64,000 nt of DNA from Ceratothoa steindachneri (lineage: Eukaryota; Arthropoda; Malacostraca; Isopoda; Cymothoidae). The notes under the pieces were generated by a model that saw only the letters and a program-made list of their open reading frames with translations, searched no databases and was not told where the DNA came from. The stretch is taken from positions 89,252,440-89,316,439 of the forward strand of contig OZ018335.1 of assembly GCA_963969495.1 (NCBI GenBank). Direction: 5' to 3'. A program made the translations under genes and the position numbers. Numbering within the stretch: position 1 is the stretch's first letter; each line of letters opens with the position of its first letter. Positions 48,700 to 60,882 of the stretch are shown in pieces.

Positions 48700-49930
48700 A
48701 AAGGAGAGTTAGGCGTTGAATAGGTCTGTAAGTGTAGAGAAAATGTTTTCTGGAAGGTCGTGAATCATTGTGGCTGGCAGGCTAGAAGGGCTAGGAGCGC
48801 GTTTGGGTCTACTTTAAATGAAGTGTTTTGTTTCCTAGACAGTGATAGGGGTGTTAATGTGGGAAAATAATCGAGCACCTCAAGTTGTATCAGGGGGGCG
48901 AGCCGAAGCTCACCAGCGTGGATCTGACACCAACTAGGAAAACTAGTTTGGTAAGTCCGTAACACTCTCAACCTATGAGCACTATGTACCATATATGTAG
49001 TGCTTAATTACAAGGTGGAGTAGAAAAAACAAGGAACCTCACAAATTGAGCACCCCGTTGGTCCTATGAAATTTTGAAAATGGGCACACAAACTTAAACA
49101 CTAAAAATAAACCATTTGTTAATAATTAATGTATTAATACAAAGCAAACTGTATACTTGTAAATAATGCAAAACCATTTGTTAATATAATTATTGTATTA
49201 ATGCAAAGCAAACTGTATACTTGTAAATAATGCAAAACCGCTAGGCAATGAAATAGCTGTGTTCCCACGATAAACACAGACATTTACACATCAGAAAACA
49301 GGTGCGAGCCGACGGTTTTGTCTGCGTAGTGATAAGGAAGAGAATTGAAACAGCTGTTCATAGAAGTAATGGATCTGATAGAAAGGAAGTCTAATCCATA
49401 GTCTTTTGACATGGATCCGTGAAGGACGAAATTTTATTTGGCTACGACCAAATGTTAGTCAGATTTGCAAATACAAACACTCTTAGTGTACACGCGTCTA
49501 CACTAGATAGAGCACATACGCTCCGGTCAAATAGGTTCTGCCAATTTCTCGGATTGGAGAAGCAGAGGCTACGCCCCTTATCGTTTAATAGGATAAAATG
49601 TCTTATAAAAGACACACAGAGACACTTAGTAATAAGATCGAGACCAACATTATATCAATGGCGCAGTCTCTCGCACAATAACATTAAGACACTCAACCAC
49701 CGAAAGTCAGATACAACGACGTGATCTTATCACAAACCAATTAGTAACTCAGCGATTTCACTTTCCAGTAAGTGGGGGCGACACTATGACCAAGAATAAA
49801 CCTAAAATCCACCATTTTCTAATTTCTTTACCTCACCCGAGTAATAGGTCGGTTACCGTCAGCCCATTTCGAGTCAGATATAATTCTACAGCATAACCAA
49901 CAATCAGCGATAAACACACCCCTAATTTCC
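48700..49930. other. Unassigned DNA with one short tandem duplication
   Basis: A 62-bp unit is duplicated at 49111-49237 (ACCATTTGTTAATA... twice, sharing CAAAGCAAACTGTATACTTG). No gene is recognised otherwise. Confidence 0.5.
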
Positions 49931-49934
49931 CCTC

Positions 49935-49936
<2 letters not shown>

Positions 49937-50027
<91 letters not shown>
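49937..50027. repeat. (TA)n with (GT)n tail
   Basis: About 82 bases of TA then a short GTGTGTG. ORFs reading it as Tyr-Ile repeats are artefacts. Confidence 0.97.
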
Positions 50028-50106
50028 GAAAACTCACAAAGTATCGCGTGAGTAAGCAATAAATGCAACAAAGCCCACAAGGAAAATTAATACTAGGATT
50101 CCAAGT

Positions 50107-50138
50107 ACTTTCGAACTTTATTTCGAGTTCTTTATTAA
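50107..50138 (-). other. Hammerhead-like motif remnant beside (TA)n
   Basis: The minus strand reads CCTTAATAAAGAACTCGAAA followed by TAAAGTTCGAAAGTACTTGG. The order C-U-n-A-n-n-A, short spacer, C-GAAA resembles the conserved core of a hammerhead ribozyme with several mismatches. See also 50670-50700 and 56874-56905. Confidence 0.3.
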
Positions 50139-50164
50139 GGAATAAAAAAAAGTATTGAAAATTG

Positions 50165-50266
<102 letters not shown>

Positions 50267-50453
50267 AAGAAGGAGCAAATGCAAGTTCTGCGGGTGATAA
50301 CAACCACCACAGGGCTTTCGCCATATATATTTTCTGCCTTTCAAAACAATTTTGAAGACAGAAATAAAGGTGCAGAAACCTTGCATTGCAGACTAAATTA
50401 CAATATACTACAAGAAAGAGAAATTTGACGCGTCAAATTTCTCTTTCTTGCAC

Positions 50454-50457
<4 letters not shown>

Positions 50458-50485
<28 letters not shown>
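50458..50485. repeat. (TA)n microsatellite
   Basis: About 28 bases; preceded by a short perfect palindrome-like AAATTTGACGCGTCAAATTT at about 50423-50442. Confidence 0.9.
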
Positions 50486-50669
50486 AGGATGCTACAGAGT
50501 AGAGGGAACGCCCACAAAAAAAAACAGAAACCACTCAACAAAATGAATTAATATGAAATGGAAACATTAGGAGGAGCGAAGAGTGACAGAAAAATAAGGA
50601 AGATAAATACAAACTAAGATCATTAAATCAGATAAATTTAAAAGACTAAAGGTTGAAAAGAGGATTAAA

Positions 50670-50700
50670 ATACTTTCGTCGGAAAGTTCTTCAGGATCCG
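50670..50700 (-). other. Hammerhead-like motif remnant
   Basis: The minus strand reads CCTGAAGAACTTTCCGACGA AAG. CTGAAGA differs from the hammerhead core CTGATGA by one base and is followed by CGAAA after a spacer of nine bases. Secondary structure has not been computed. Confidence 0.35.
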
Positions 50701-50709
50701 ACTTACCAC

Positions 50710-52110
50710 ATGATGTTACCTCGCGTTTAGATGCATGACTTTCTCCGCAATGTTATTCAAGTCTTCCTGGTTTCCGAGCCTCGGATTTCCCTCAAAGTCT
50801 TCGCTATCCAGTTCTAGCAGAAGTAGGTCGCTGCCGCTCACCTCTTCATCCGGCCCGTCATCTGACTCGTCAGCCGTCTCGCTGCCACCGGGCATCTCTT
50901 CCGTAATCCATACCGTCTGCTACTCACAATACAAGTTGTTAATGTGACGCACTACTTCCTTCTTCCTCCTGTCAGGAATCCTAATTAAATCCTGTTCGCC
51001 ACTCACCTTCTCCTCCACCTCATTCGGAGCTAAACATTTTATTTCGAACGGTAAGAACAGCGGCACCTTTTCGCCGCTCTTGAACTCTCGAACCACGGTA
51101 CCTTTATCATATTGTCTGACTCATATTCAAGTTCTCCTGCGCAAATCGATTCAACTCATTAAGCTTATCCTTCAATTTACTGACATACTTTAATGTCAAA
51201 CACTGTTTATCTCCTACTACATTAGTATTTTGGTAGTTAATCCACTTATTTTTTAACATTGCGTGGGGCCCCTTAGCCCGATGAGAGGAAATCAGCTTAA
51301 ATGGCGTAAACCCAAGATTAGAGCTCACTGAGTCCCTGATTGAAAACAAAAGACAAGGTAAACACTTCAAGGCATAAATTCTTTCGTGATGATAGAGGGA
51401 TGAATTTCTTTAGGAAAGGTTTAATATTCTCCCAACTCCCAAAAAACAATGCCAACGTAAAATTCGTGCCTTGGTCTGACGTTGAAGAATTTAGTTAACG
51501 CGCTAACCACATTCCTAGATATCGCATGCCTAAATGGCACCTCTTCTACGTATCTCGTTGTCTCACACATAATAGACAAGAAATATTCATTTCCTTTACT
51601 AGTGAGCGTGAATGGTCCTCGTATATCTTCTAAAATAGAATACAAAGCTCAAACCTCTTCATCAGGATTCCTTCCCTCATAAAATACTTACTTGCTGAGT
51701 AATCATTCATTGACCCCAAACACTTACGCAGAGTTTCGTTCTTAGTTGCCGTTCGCCCAAAGGATCACTTCCTTCAACTTTAGTCTCGTTAAGCAGCTCA
51801 CCCAGAACTTCCAAATTCACCTCGCCCTTCATTTTAGACTAAAGACACTTTCCCTCAGTTGGTATGTCACTATTACCCCGAGGACTACTCTCTGTCATGA
51901 CGAGGTACACCTGCTGTGTGGTGCCTTCAAATCACCGCCCAACCAATTTAGGCCAATTATACATTTCTGCATTCCGTTCAAACGCCCTAAAGAATCTTTC
52001 CGGATCGTCCTCGTCAAAACTGAGCAGTAGGCTTACTTGCCTGGACAGGTCGTTACACCCTTTACACTCACCTCACTCACTAGACTGCGATTTCCGTGTC
52101 TGCGCTTCCA
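50710..52110 (-). pseudogene. Gypsy (Mag-like) retrotransposon, gag fused to integrase by deletion
   Basis: On the minus strand: a gag capsid start (about 52080-51880, FDEDDPERFFRAFERNAEMY NWPKL), then, after frame changes, the front of an integrase (REGILMKRF near 51670), the integrase core (51645-51421, DIRGPFTLTSKGNEYFLSIM), its later part (51370-51107, FSIRDSVSSNLGFTPFKLIS), and an acidic C-terminal tail (about 50960-50730). Protease, reverse transcriptase and RNase H are missing between gag and integrase. The core is normally D-D-35-E; the second Asp and the Glu are not readable. (TA)n lies upstream of gag at 52180. Confidence 0.75.
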
Positions 52111-52176
52111 GCTCTAATGCCTTTTCCCTTCTATCTTATCACCAGACAAGCTGCTTCGCTCTCTTTCTCCCTATCT

Positions 52177-52298
<122 letters not shown>

Positions 52299-52435
52299 TC
52301 GTATTAAAAATAATAAGACCCAATTTATTTGCACGGGTTTGCAAAGAAAGGCAGTTTGCAAAATAAAATAGAATAAAGCATCCCCAATCAGAAACAAACA
52401 ATAATATGCCTCACCTATTGCCTAATAGGCCGCCA

Positions 52436-53100
52436 TGTAACAATACCAGTGATCCTCTCTAAGGGCTCAAAAGAAGCTCACAGGGAATTCACCCGAACCC
52501 CCTTTGATTACTGCTCATTTTGTGTCCCGTTTAATTCAATGACATGGACGATACTCCGCAATCAGAAGGTCTCGGTTGGCTTACCTTCTTTCTTTAAGAT
52601 TATTCTGTAGCTGGCTGCATCAGAGGAGAGGAAGGGGGCGAGGTATGAAATACTGGCTAAAAAATATCATTTACTAGCAAAATTATACTAAACGTTACAT
52701 AATAAACTTATATAAATGAAATTTAAACACCGAGTTAAACACCTAGTCAAACGTGGTAAACGAATCAAAGTGATCACCACTCTGATCATGTTGACAATTC
52801 AACACAGTTTTATGTACCAATAGACGCCTTGCCCCAACAGTCACCCGAGTTCAGAAAATTCCCCAAAGTCAGCGTCGGAAAATGCCTCTAAGCATAACCG
52901 CGGAAAGACCGGAGAAATGGAGGCTCTCGTTGGAAGATTCTAGGCCATGTAATTGTCCCCCTGAAGTTACTTATTAAAAAACCTCTACATTATCCTCCTT
53001 CTCTCCACTCCCTAATTAACACTGTCTAGTGGCACGACAGCTGCTAATTCCTTTGGTTCTGCTTTTCTCCGACGCCTGGGTCATGCGTGCCCCCTGCTGC
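52436..53100 (-). mobile_element. Possible 5' LTR of the Mag-like element
   Basis: On the minus strand the 3' end of this block reads TATTGTTACA and is followed by TGGCGGCC (52435-52428), which looks like a tRNA primer-binding site directly after an LTR CA. The downstream gag begins 320 bases later. The outer (right) boundary is not visible, so 53100 is a guess. Confidence 0.35.
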
Positions 53101-53189
53101 CTCTGAAAAAAACTTGAGCTTCCTACCCTTCCAAAGTTATCCGGTCATGCAGTGGTTTTAAAACCTTAAAACCTTATGCCCCACTTTTC

Positions 53190-53660
53190 TCCACTTATAA
53201 GGTGTGGCGAAGATGGAGAATAACAAATTTTCCATACTCCTCGATAAGCAGGGGTGACATTTGAAAAGGCCATTCGAAAGATAGTTTTTTAGCTATCTGA
53301 GAGAACGCTTATTTTAACTGTTACATTCTCATGTATGTGAATAGAGCTCCTTCCGAGGGATTTGAGAAAAACTGTGTTTGCCAAAAATAGCCTTTTAACC
53401 GCATAATTAATTGCGTTACTGTAAAACATTTTCTCAATTTATAAGGTGCGGCGAAGATAGAGAATAACAAATTTTCCATTCTCTTCGATAATTATAAGCA
53501 GGTGTGACATTTGAAAAGGCCAATCGAAAGATAGTTTTTTGGCTATCTGAGAGAACGCTTATTTTAAGTGTTACCTTCTCGTCGATGTGAGAATAGCTCC
53601 TTCCGAGAACTTTGAGGAAGACTGTGTTTGCCAAAAATAGCTTTTTAACCGTCATAGTCA
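53190..53660 (+). repeat. Tandem duplication, about 244 bp
   Basis: The first copy starts near 53195 (ATAAGGTGTGGCGAAGATGG) and the second at 53441 (ATAAGGTGCGGCGAAGATAG). Both contain ACATTTGAAAAGGCCA, GAAAGATAGTTTTTT and GTTTGCCAAAAATAG. No coding function is seen. Confidence 0.88.
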
Positions 53661-53724
53661 CGAGAAGATAATGATAAGCCAGTCTTTCTAAGAAACGAGT
53701 AATATATGTCGGGCAATGGCTAGA

Positions 53725-53883
<159 letters not shown>

Positions 53884-53943
53884 GTAGGTACTTTATAGGT
53901 TTTAGGCTGAAGTTGGTTGAAGACCGTTAGTGAATGTGGAAAT

Positions 53944-54780
53944 TGTTATGACTTCAGTGGGGATGGTTTATTTTCAAATTTGCGAGGTCCTTTTAAAACA
54001 AATATTTCAGAGTGCAGGTTGGCCAATGATTAACACCTAGTTAGTACACGTTGGGGTTGCAAAAGAAAGACAATGACAAAAATATATCTTTACTAGCAAC
54101 AAAAATAATATTTAAATATACCCAGATATTAGGTTTAAAGGGAATGGTCGTACATACGAAGTTAAATGTCTACGCGAGACACAGGCAGGTTAATTAGGGG
54201 ATTAAAGTGGTCGAGTTCAGGTCAGTGATAAAAAGGGGATTTTAAACCGGGCGCACACACAAAGAATGGATTTATTGGGTAAGCCAGACTGTAGAACAAT
54301 ATGCAGGCTGCAACGGTTACAATTCCCTACGTGTTCGTTGCAAGGAAGGGCCAGTCGGGATACGATGACTGCGGGGAGGGAAGTGGGGTTACCTCACGCT
54401 TCAGATGAGGGAGCACATGTAGTTGGCCTTCGGAGATGGGAATCCTCGTCAGATACTCACCGATTTACTATGTCAGAGTTCACGGATTTTGATTTAGTCT
54501 TCGTCCTCGAATCGAATCGTCGTTGTCTTCGATCGCAGGGTGCGAGCGTTCGTCAGCTCGTACGCGGGGTTAAGCGAGAAATCTATTAGTGCTGCTTACT
54601 AAACCGAGTCGAAGGATTTTATAGACGCTCGGCGAGGTGGTTTTAGAAGGCTTGTTTTTTAATAAGTTTGCTTTGTAAGCTTTCCATGGGCAATAAGACT
54701 TTTCTCTGTTTCTGGAGTTTGCCTTCCTCATAAACAAGTCAAACAAGAGCGATCTTAAAATCTTCCACATAACTGATCGA
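53944..54780. other. GC-richer block, perhaps an LTR
   Basis: Starts TGTTATGACTTC, like the start of LTR A, and contains a mid-block AAATATATCTTTACTA theme seen in LTR A (ATATAACTTTACTA). The end is not clear; CTTCCACA at 54763-54770 is one option. No duplication was found, so this is tentative. Confidence 0.25.
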
Positions 54781-54942
54781 GTTGCTTGAGATCTGGATAA
54801 ACCTACCCTCTATACCATAATGCGCCATGGTTGGTTCGACTTAAGCTACAGTTTAATACCTTCTAGTTTCGTAAAATAGGTATATAAGATTCAAATTCGT
54901 TGAATTTGGGTCATTTTGACTTCATGACATGTTCTGTCGATC

Positions 54943-55950
54943 TCATTCAATGATCCTTGATGTGGCATTGATGACAGAATCCAGGTGATCTCGTAACCAG
55001 CCATAACCCTTCGTTATTATCTCTCGTTTTAGTCCTCTAGAAACTAAGGTAATCATGGCCCTCAGCAAGAATGTTATGTTACAGCTGGATCAAATGGTCT
55101 CTCTTGCCACCAACCTCACACAAAGAAGTCAAGAAGGTTGCAGTCAGGCGAGTTGGGAGCCCAAATGTAAGATGATGTGTGATCGAAGAAATTCTCCTAC
55201 AGACAAGCCTGGGTCTTCCAGCTCGTGTGGCAGTGTTGCAGAGTTGTACTATCACGCGTAAGGTCTGCATGCAGCAACCAGGTTGATCCATGGATTCACT
55301 CCCTCGCTCAGAACTCAGAACACGGATGTAGCCTCGATGTTCAGCCTGAGGCACTAGAGGAAGAAGTGGGGTGTTATGACGTCAACTTCACTGCTGAAAA
55401 GACCGAATACCATGTTTTTCTCTGGAAATTTCTTCTGCTTGACTCATTTCACGTTATTGGTTGCGACAGCGAGCTACTTCTTCTGAGAGTTGATATTCTG
55501 ATCTTTGTAGAATTTCTTCTCTTCAGAGAGGAACCACAGCATGTCTGGCTCCAATGGGTGTTTCAACTTTTTGATCAGCATCTTGGTGTGATTGAATCGT
55601 TTTCCATGCATTGCTTTGGCCAGAAATTGTCCCTTCCTTATATTGTATGAAAAGTAGCGAGTGTTCTTATCCACCAACTGGTTATTGAGCTTTTCAGCCA
55701 CAACTTTATCCATTGCATTGGCACGCATCTCTTGGATTTCAGCGAAGGATTCTGGCGTTCTGATGGCGTCAAATCGTCAACCATGAGTTTTCATCACTGC
55801 TGTCGCCTCGTAGTTGAATCCAGAATCTTTTAGTTCAATTCTGACCTTTTCCACCATTCTTATGCTGACGGTGAGAAAGTCTGAAATCTCCTTGTCTGTC
55901 CTGATGGAGCCGATTCCAAGAACTCCATGCCTCTTTCCTAAATTAGAGTG
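54943..55950 (-). pseudogene. Mariner-like transposase pseudogene, second family
   Basis: On the minus strand: N-terminal helix-turn-helix region (55950-55730, RTDKEISDFLTVSIRMVEKV), linker, then the core start (55728-55474, KHPLEPDMLWFLSEEKKFYK), the second catalytic region (about 55250-55230, an aspartate followed by S and a downstream HTSWKTQ), the third (IWAPNSPDCNLLDFF, about 55165), and a C-terminal helix ending at a stop at 54943-54945 (IIE, stop). The first catalytic Asp (SDEKNF in relatives) reads Glu (SEEKKF). Stops and frame changes lie near 55790, 55470, 55205 and 55115. It belongs to a Tc1/mariner branch common in arthropods. Confidence 0.8.
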
Positions 55951-56011
55951 CTTAAATATGAAATAAAGAAAAAATTAGTAGTTGATAATTGTGAAAAAAT
56001 ACAGTTCTAAC

Positions 56012-56121
<110 letters not shown>

Positions 56122-56735
56122 GAGTATATATATCTGAACAACGGAAATATTTACTTAATTTGAGATTTCGCAAGTGTGGTACGGTGAAGTGGCTGTCTCG
56201 TACGCTGTGTGTAAAACGGGGCTCAAAGCAGATGTTAGTGAGTGGCAAAATGAGGCGTGATTTTATTTGGGCGCACCAAAGCCTTCCTGTGAAGGATGTA
56301 GCGGAAATTTGACCAGTATGTATACATTGAGCTGCTTGACAACCAGGTTTTGACGTTTGTCCAATGCATGTCTTCCAGGAAAACAACTTCCGCGTTTCCA
56401 AGGCTAAAACTGCGACTGATTGGCTTGACGAGCAAAGAAAAAATCACACATCTGGATTGGGCGGCAAAATATATGGGACTACCTAAACAACGTGCTAAAC
56501 ATCAAAAACTTCATTCACGAAATCTGGCCAAATTGCACAATTCTTTGATGCAAGAGTGGCTGAACATTGATTTTATAATAATAATAATAATAAAAAATTT
56601 CTTATAATGCGCTCTTACATCAAGAACCTTATCTAGTCTATGCCACGTCGAATCGCAGCTGTTATCCAAACTCATGATAGAATTACACGCTATTAGATAC
56701 TGTCCCGTCACAGGTATCTAATTTTTTAGCCCGTG

Positions 56736-56738
<3 letters not shown>

Positions 56739-56822
<84 letters not shown>
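56739..56822. repeat. (TA)n microsatellite
   Basis: About 84 bases of TA abutting the 51-bp inverted repeat that follows. Confidence 0.97.
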
Positions 56823-56824
<2 letters not shown>

Positions 56825-56950
56825 ATAAAACCACAGTAATAAGACTAATTTTATATGCGAAACTAGGTTTCGACTGACTGACAATGAGGGATGTTTCCGT
56901 CGAAACCTGGTTTCGTATATAAAATTAGTCCTATTACTGTGGTTTTATCC
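56823..56950. repeat. Inverted repeat, 51-bp arms, with hammerhead-like loop
   Basis: The left arm 56823-56873 and right arm 56900-56950 are inverted copies with few mismatches (GGATAAAACCACAGTAATA against TATTACTGTGGTTTTATCC). The 26-base centre holds CTGACAATGAGGGATGTTTC and continues CGTCGAAACC into the right arm. The GGA/TCC pair could form stem II of a hammerhead ribozyme, and CGAAAC is the canonical second core strand. The first core strand (CTGATGA) is altered. Confidence 0.8.
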
Positions 56951-56984
56951 CTATAGTTACACGTACGCTACTGTACTTTTTTGG

Positions 56985-57007
56985 ATATATATATATATAT
57001 ATATATA
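56985..57007. repeat. Short (TA)n
   Basis: About 23 bases, on the far side of the inverted repeat. Confidence 0.9.
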
Positions 57008-57009
57008 CT

Positions 57010-60000
57010 GTGCCTTAACTAATGCTTTCTACCGCTTTAACACTTCTAAAGAAGAACTGAATAAATAACATGTTGGGAATAAACCCACAGGGACCATCAA
57101 ATAAATGCTTGGATAAAAACATAAATATGTGTGACGGATATAATCTAAAATAATTGAAGATGAACGGTATACATACGAGTATATCCTAAGATGGAAATCT
57201 TTATAGCCCTTTAATTCTTAACACTTACGACACCGTAAGCGTGGAGGAAAACACCAAAATAAGATTAATCTTCACTTGTCTATATACCATATATGAATGA
57301 CATGGATATTAATGTGTTATGAATGTTTACCTTTGAATGATTTAACATCAGTTTTGTCTTGTAATTGGGGTTGTTTGTCGAATAGGAGGAGCAAAGAGAA
57401 GAAAGACTGATTGGAAAGAAAACAAGATTGGGGAAATATATCATGGAAAAGACTATTACAACAAACTTCACCAACCTGAATGCTGTGACTCATATTATTT
57501 AAAGTAAGTGGAAATAACATATACATGGAGTTAAACACCCCAATATATGGAATTGATGTTCCTTGCAGGACCGTAATAAATAAAGCCCCGCTTACTTGGG
57601 CTCAAGGTGGCCAAAAGGGACCTTACCTTAACTTCGTGTAACACCACGAGACTTAAGTTCCGTTAGTCCATTGTTTTGCTTGGCAAGGACTAGTAGCCGA
57701 TATCGGTATAATGGTGTAACAAGTGCCATTCCTACTTCTCAAGTGGTTTATTAACTTAAGTATTATAGGTCACAGGCGGTTGACACTCGATCTAACGTGA
57801 GACAAAGCAAACTGTCTAAAGAAAGAGACGCTTAGGGGAAAATGAAGTGAGGCTTGGATTCTGGTCAGAAGAGCTGAAACATTACCATGATAGAGTTAAA
57901 TTGCCATCATATGATTCCGCTAAGTGAGTGCCGTTACATTGTTGTTCCTGGAATGCCAACTCTACAATATCTCTGGCAATGTGGAGTCAAATCTTAGTTT
58001 AAAGTTATGTTAATTTATTCATGTTATTTATACTCGCATTCTTGTTGATGTTAAAAAGTTGATCATCTATGTATTTCTCCACAGAAAGATACTTGACCAG
58101 TAAAAGGGTGAGTAGAGATTCAATTCAAATTCGTCGCTTAGTCGGCCGAAAGAAGGGTGATTTAATACGAAGAGAGGATAAAAGGATTAAATTTGGCTGG
58201 TACAAAGATGATGAGACAAAGAAAGGTCTTTTTTGTGGCTTCTCATTCAAATTCAGAGACTGATGTTCGTCACACAATCAATCCTTTTGCCAGAGTGAGC
58301 TTCATTAGTGATGCAGCCTCGAGCATGCAGTGATATGCGTTTTAAAGCGCTCTTTTCTCCCTCTTCTTTCCCTTTAGAATACCTCAGTTTCTACTCTTTA
58401 GTATATATTTGCTCTTTTTTATAACTTCTTCCTTGGCAGTGAGATGCCCATCCATCTTAAGTATTGAGGAATGACCTTAACTTACCTTGCCGAAGTGCCC
58501 TGCCCCTGCAGACGTTGGCGACCACATTTATATTTGCCTCATTGGTACCAACATTTTTCTTCTTTTCCGCTTATTTCTGCCCTTTTGTTTTGTTTGCTTT
58601 CTCCTTCATTCATACATAGCTTATTAAGCATGACAATTTGATCACATTTCTTTCATTTTTACTTTGAACAAAAGGCAAACTACTTTTTTTTTAATCCACG
58701 TCTTTTCTCTACAGTTGGAAAGCGTCTAACAAAATTCACGTAGGGATAATTATATTCAATATAGCTTTGGTAGGCCAAGGAAGGAGACCAATATGTGGGG
58801 ACAAACATTACATTAAAAAAAAGTAGACCATTGTAATCCAGAAGTTCGCATTAACTGAATGAATTAATTTTATTTCGGAATTTCAAAAGCATTTAGAGAC
58901 AATATTATTTTAAAAGAGTACTGATTCAGAAAAGTACAAGAATGAAACATTCTAATTCATAGCAGATGACCAACTTGAAAGATTCCTTGTGACCTCAAGA
59001 AATTTCAAGAAAGTTAAGATACAACCCTTACAAGCTATCAAGGACTTGCTTGGTAATGGAATGGTTGAGATTCTTTTTAACAGAGATGATATTTTGCACC
59101 CGTGAACAAAATCAGGCCTTCACAATTAGTATACGACTTGTCTCTTTAAAAAAAAAGTCTTCAACTACTCTGATCATTAATGCAAAATATAATCTGTCAT
59201 TAAAGCGCATTTTAGAAGTCTTGACTGACAATGCGTACAAAGTTTTATTTACAGTAATTGATATGAATTGTATCTACGATTGTGTTCAAGTTCTCTTATC
59301 GTGGCCATCCGTTTAATTTAAAATAAAAAATATGAAACATAAATTAACTTTGATAAATGCAACAGGAAATCGCAAGATTCAAATATTTAGTGTTGGTAGA
59401 TGTTGAGGACGAAAAATTACTACGCAATACGTAAGGACGCCTTTGTTTGGATTAATGCCATACGCAAATCTTGATCAATATAACACTCCGTAAAACGAAA
59501 AAGTCTTATCAATGAGCGCACAAATGCGTGAGTGAGATTAAGTGGCGCTAACCGTTGCAATCTCAAAGACAAGTTCATGGGACCCCGTTCATTGACACTT
59601 CCGGCTCTTCATTTTAATTAGAGGGTTCGAAGACCGCCCTTTTGCATCTATTTTCGCTAGTCATTTGTGGATCTAAAATACAAACGGACTTTCAAATCGG
59701 AAATAAAGTCCCTGTTTTGATTTTCATATTAGTGGATAACGCTTAAAATTTTATTTCCACAAATTATCTTCTTTGGAGGGGTTGATTTAGAGTAACGTTA
59801 AGAAGCACTATGATATTTAGTAGAATCATTCGATTTTTTTCTTATATTTATCCGCCGGCAGTTGCCAAGTAAATGCAAATTAGGCCTAGTCTCGCAGGAC
59901 AATGCTAAAGTTTTTAGTTTTGTTTGTCTGATCAAATGATCCATTGGACAGGGAGGTTCACTGATAAATAAACGCCCTGATAACTTTATTCACGTTGATG

Positions 60001-60880
60001 GAGAAAATTTCAAAAGACATAATTCCGAACGCCGAAATCCTGGTGGTTAGGTTAGGTTAGGTTTCTGGATTTCAGGGTTTGGGATTATGAACCTGATCGA
60101 TCTTTTCATACTTTTTAAATCATTTATTTAATTTATTAATGGCAATGTTTTTTATTGCCTTCTACATAAAGTTACATCGCCAGTTTCAGTAACTAGTTTT
60201 TCGACTGACTATGACCATTTTGTGACTAGAGAGTTAAAAGTTCATAACAGTTACAGGTTGAAGCTTCCAGAACCACAATAAGAATGTAGAATGGGTGTTA
60301 TTGTGTAATAGTTTGGCTGTGTATGATGTAAACAAATATCTAGTGATAATATAAGAAGGATTTTAATCATACAAACTTGAAATTAGTAAGTTAAGGTATT
60401 TCTAATGAAATGTTTACACTTTTTCTATATTTTTATAGTCTTTACTTTACTTTACATTAAATTAAATATTACAACCTTTCAAATAAAACTTCTGATCGAA
60501 CCCGGGAAACAGTTTTCACCTATTCTTTTTTAACATTGTTATGATTTGGTAGTTTCTTCGCCTGGAATCGAGTTTTCTCCTTGCAAAACGGTATTAAAGT
60601 CTAATCAATGGTTCATTGTGTCTGATTTTAATTCAATATGATCACTTTTACATGAAATAATATTCATGAATGAAAATTCCCTTCCTTCCAATGAATTGAG
60701 CTCTTGAATACAAATTTATAGAGAATGATTTACCAGGTAAAAACACACCTGACCTCTAATTGATTCTTAATTGAGCAATTGCTACTGCAAACCAGCAGGG
60801 AAATCTGAAAATTCTCGGGTTCCTGCTGGAAAAGAACTGTCATCAGGAACAAATGTGAGCAAACAGAAGTATAGCCAACG
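57010..60880. other. Unassigned AT-rich DNA
   Basis: No recognisable gene, RNA or ordered repeat. A GGTTAGGTTAGGTTAGG-like triplet of TTAGG lies at about 60046-60062. ORFs of 60-88 residues (for example 58069-58263 and 59050-59316) show no known motif. Confidence 0.5.
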
Positions 60881-60882
60881 TA

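Noticed and set aside
53944..54780. A fifth LTR with certainty
   Set aside because: The start resembles LTR A but no right end, duplication or purine tract could be fixed; kept only as a low-confidence block.
60046..60062. Three TTAGG units as a telomere remnant
   Set aside because: Too short to distinguish from chance in AT/G-rich DNA.
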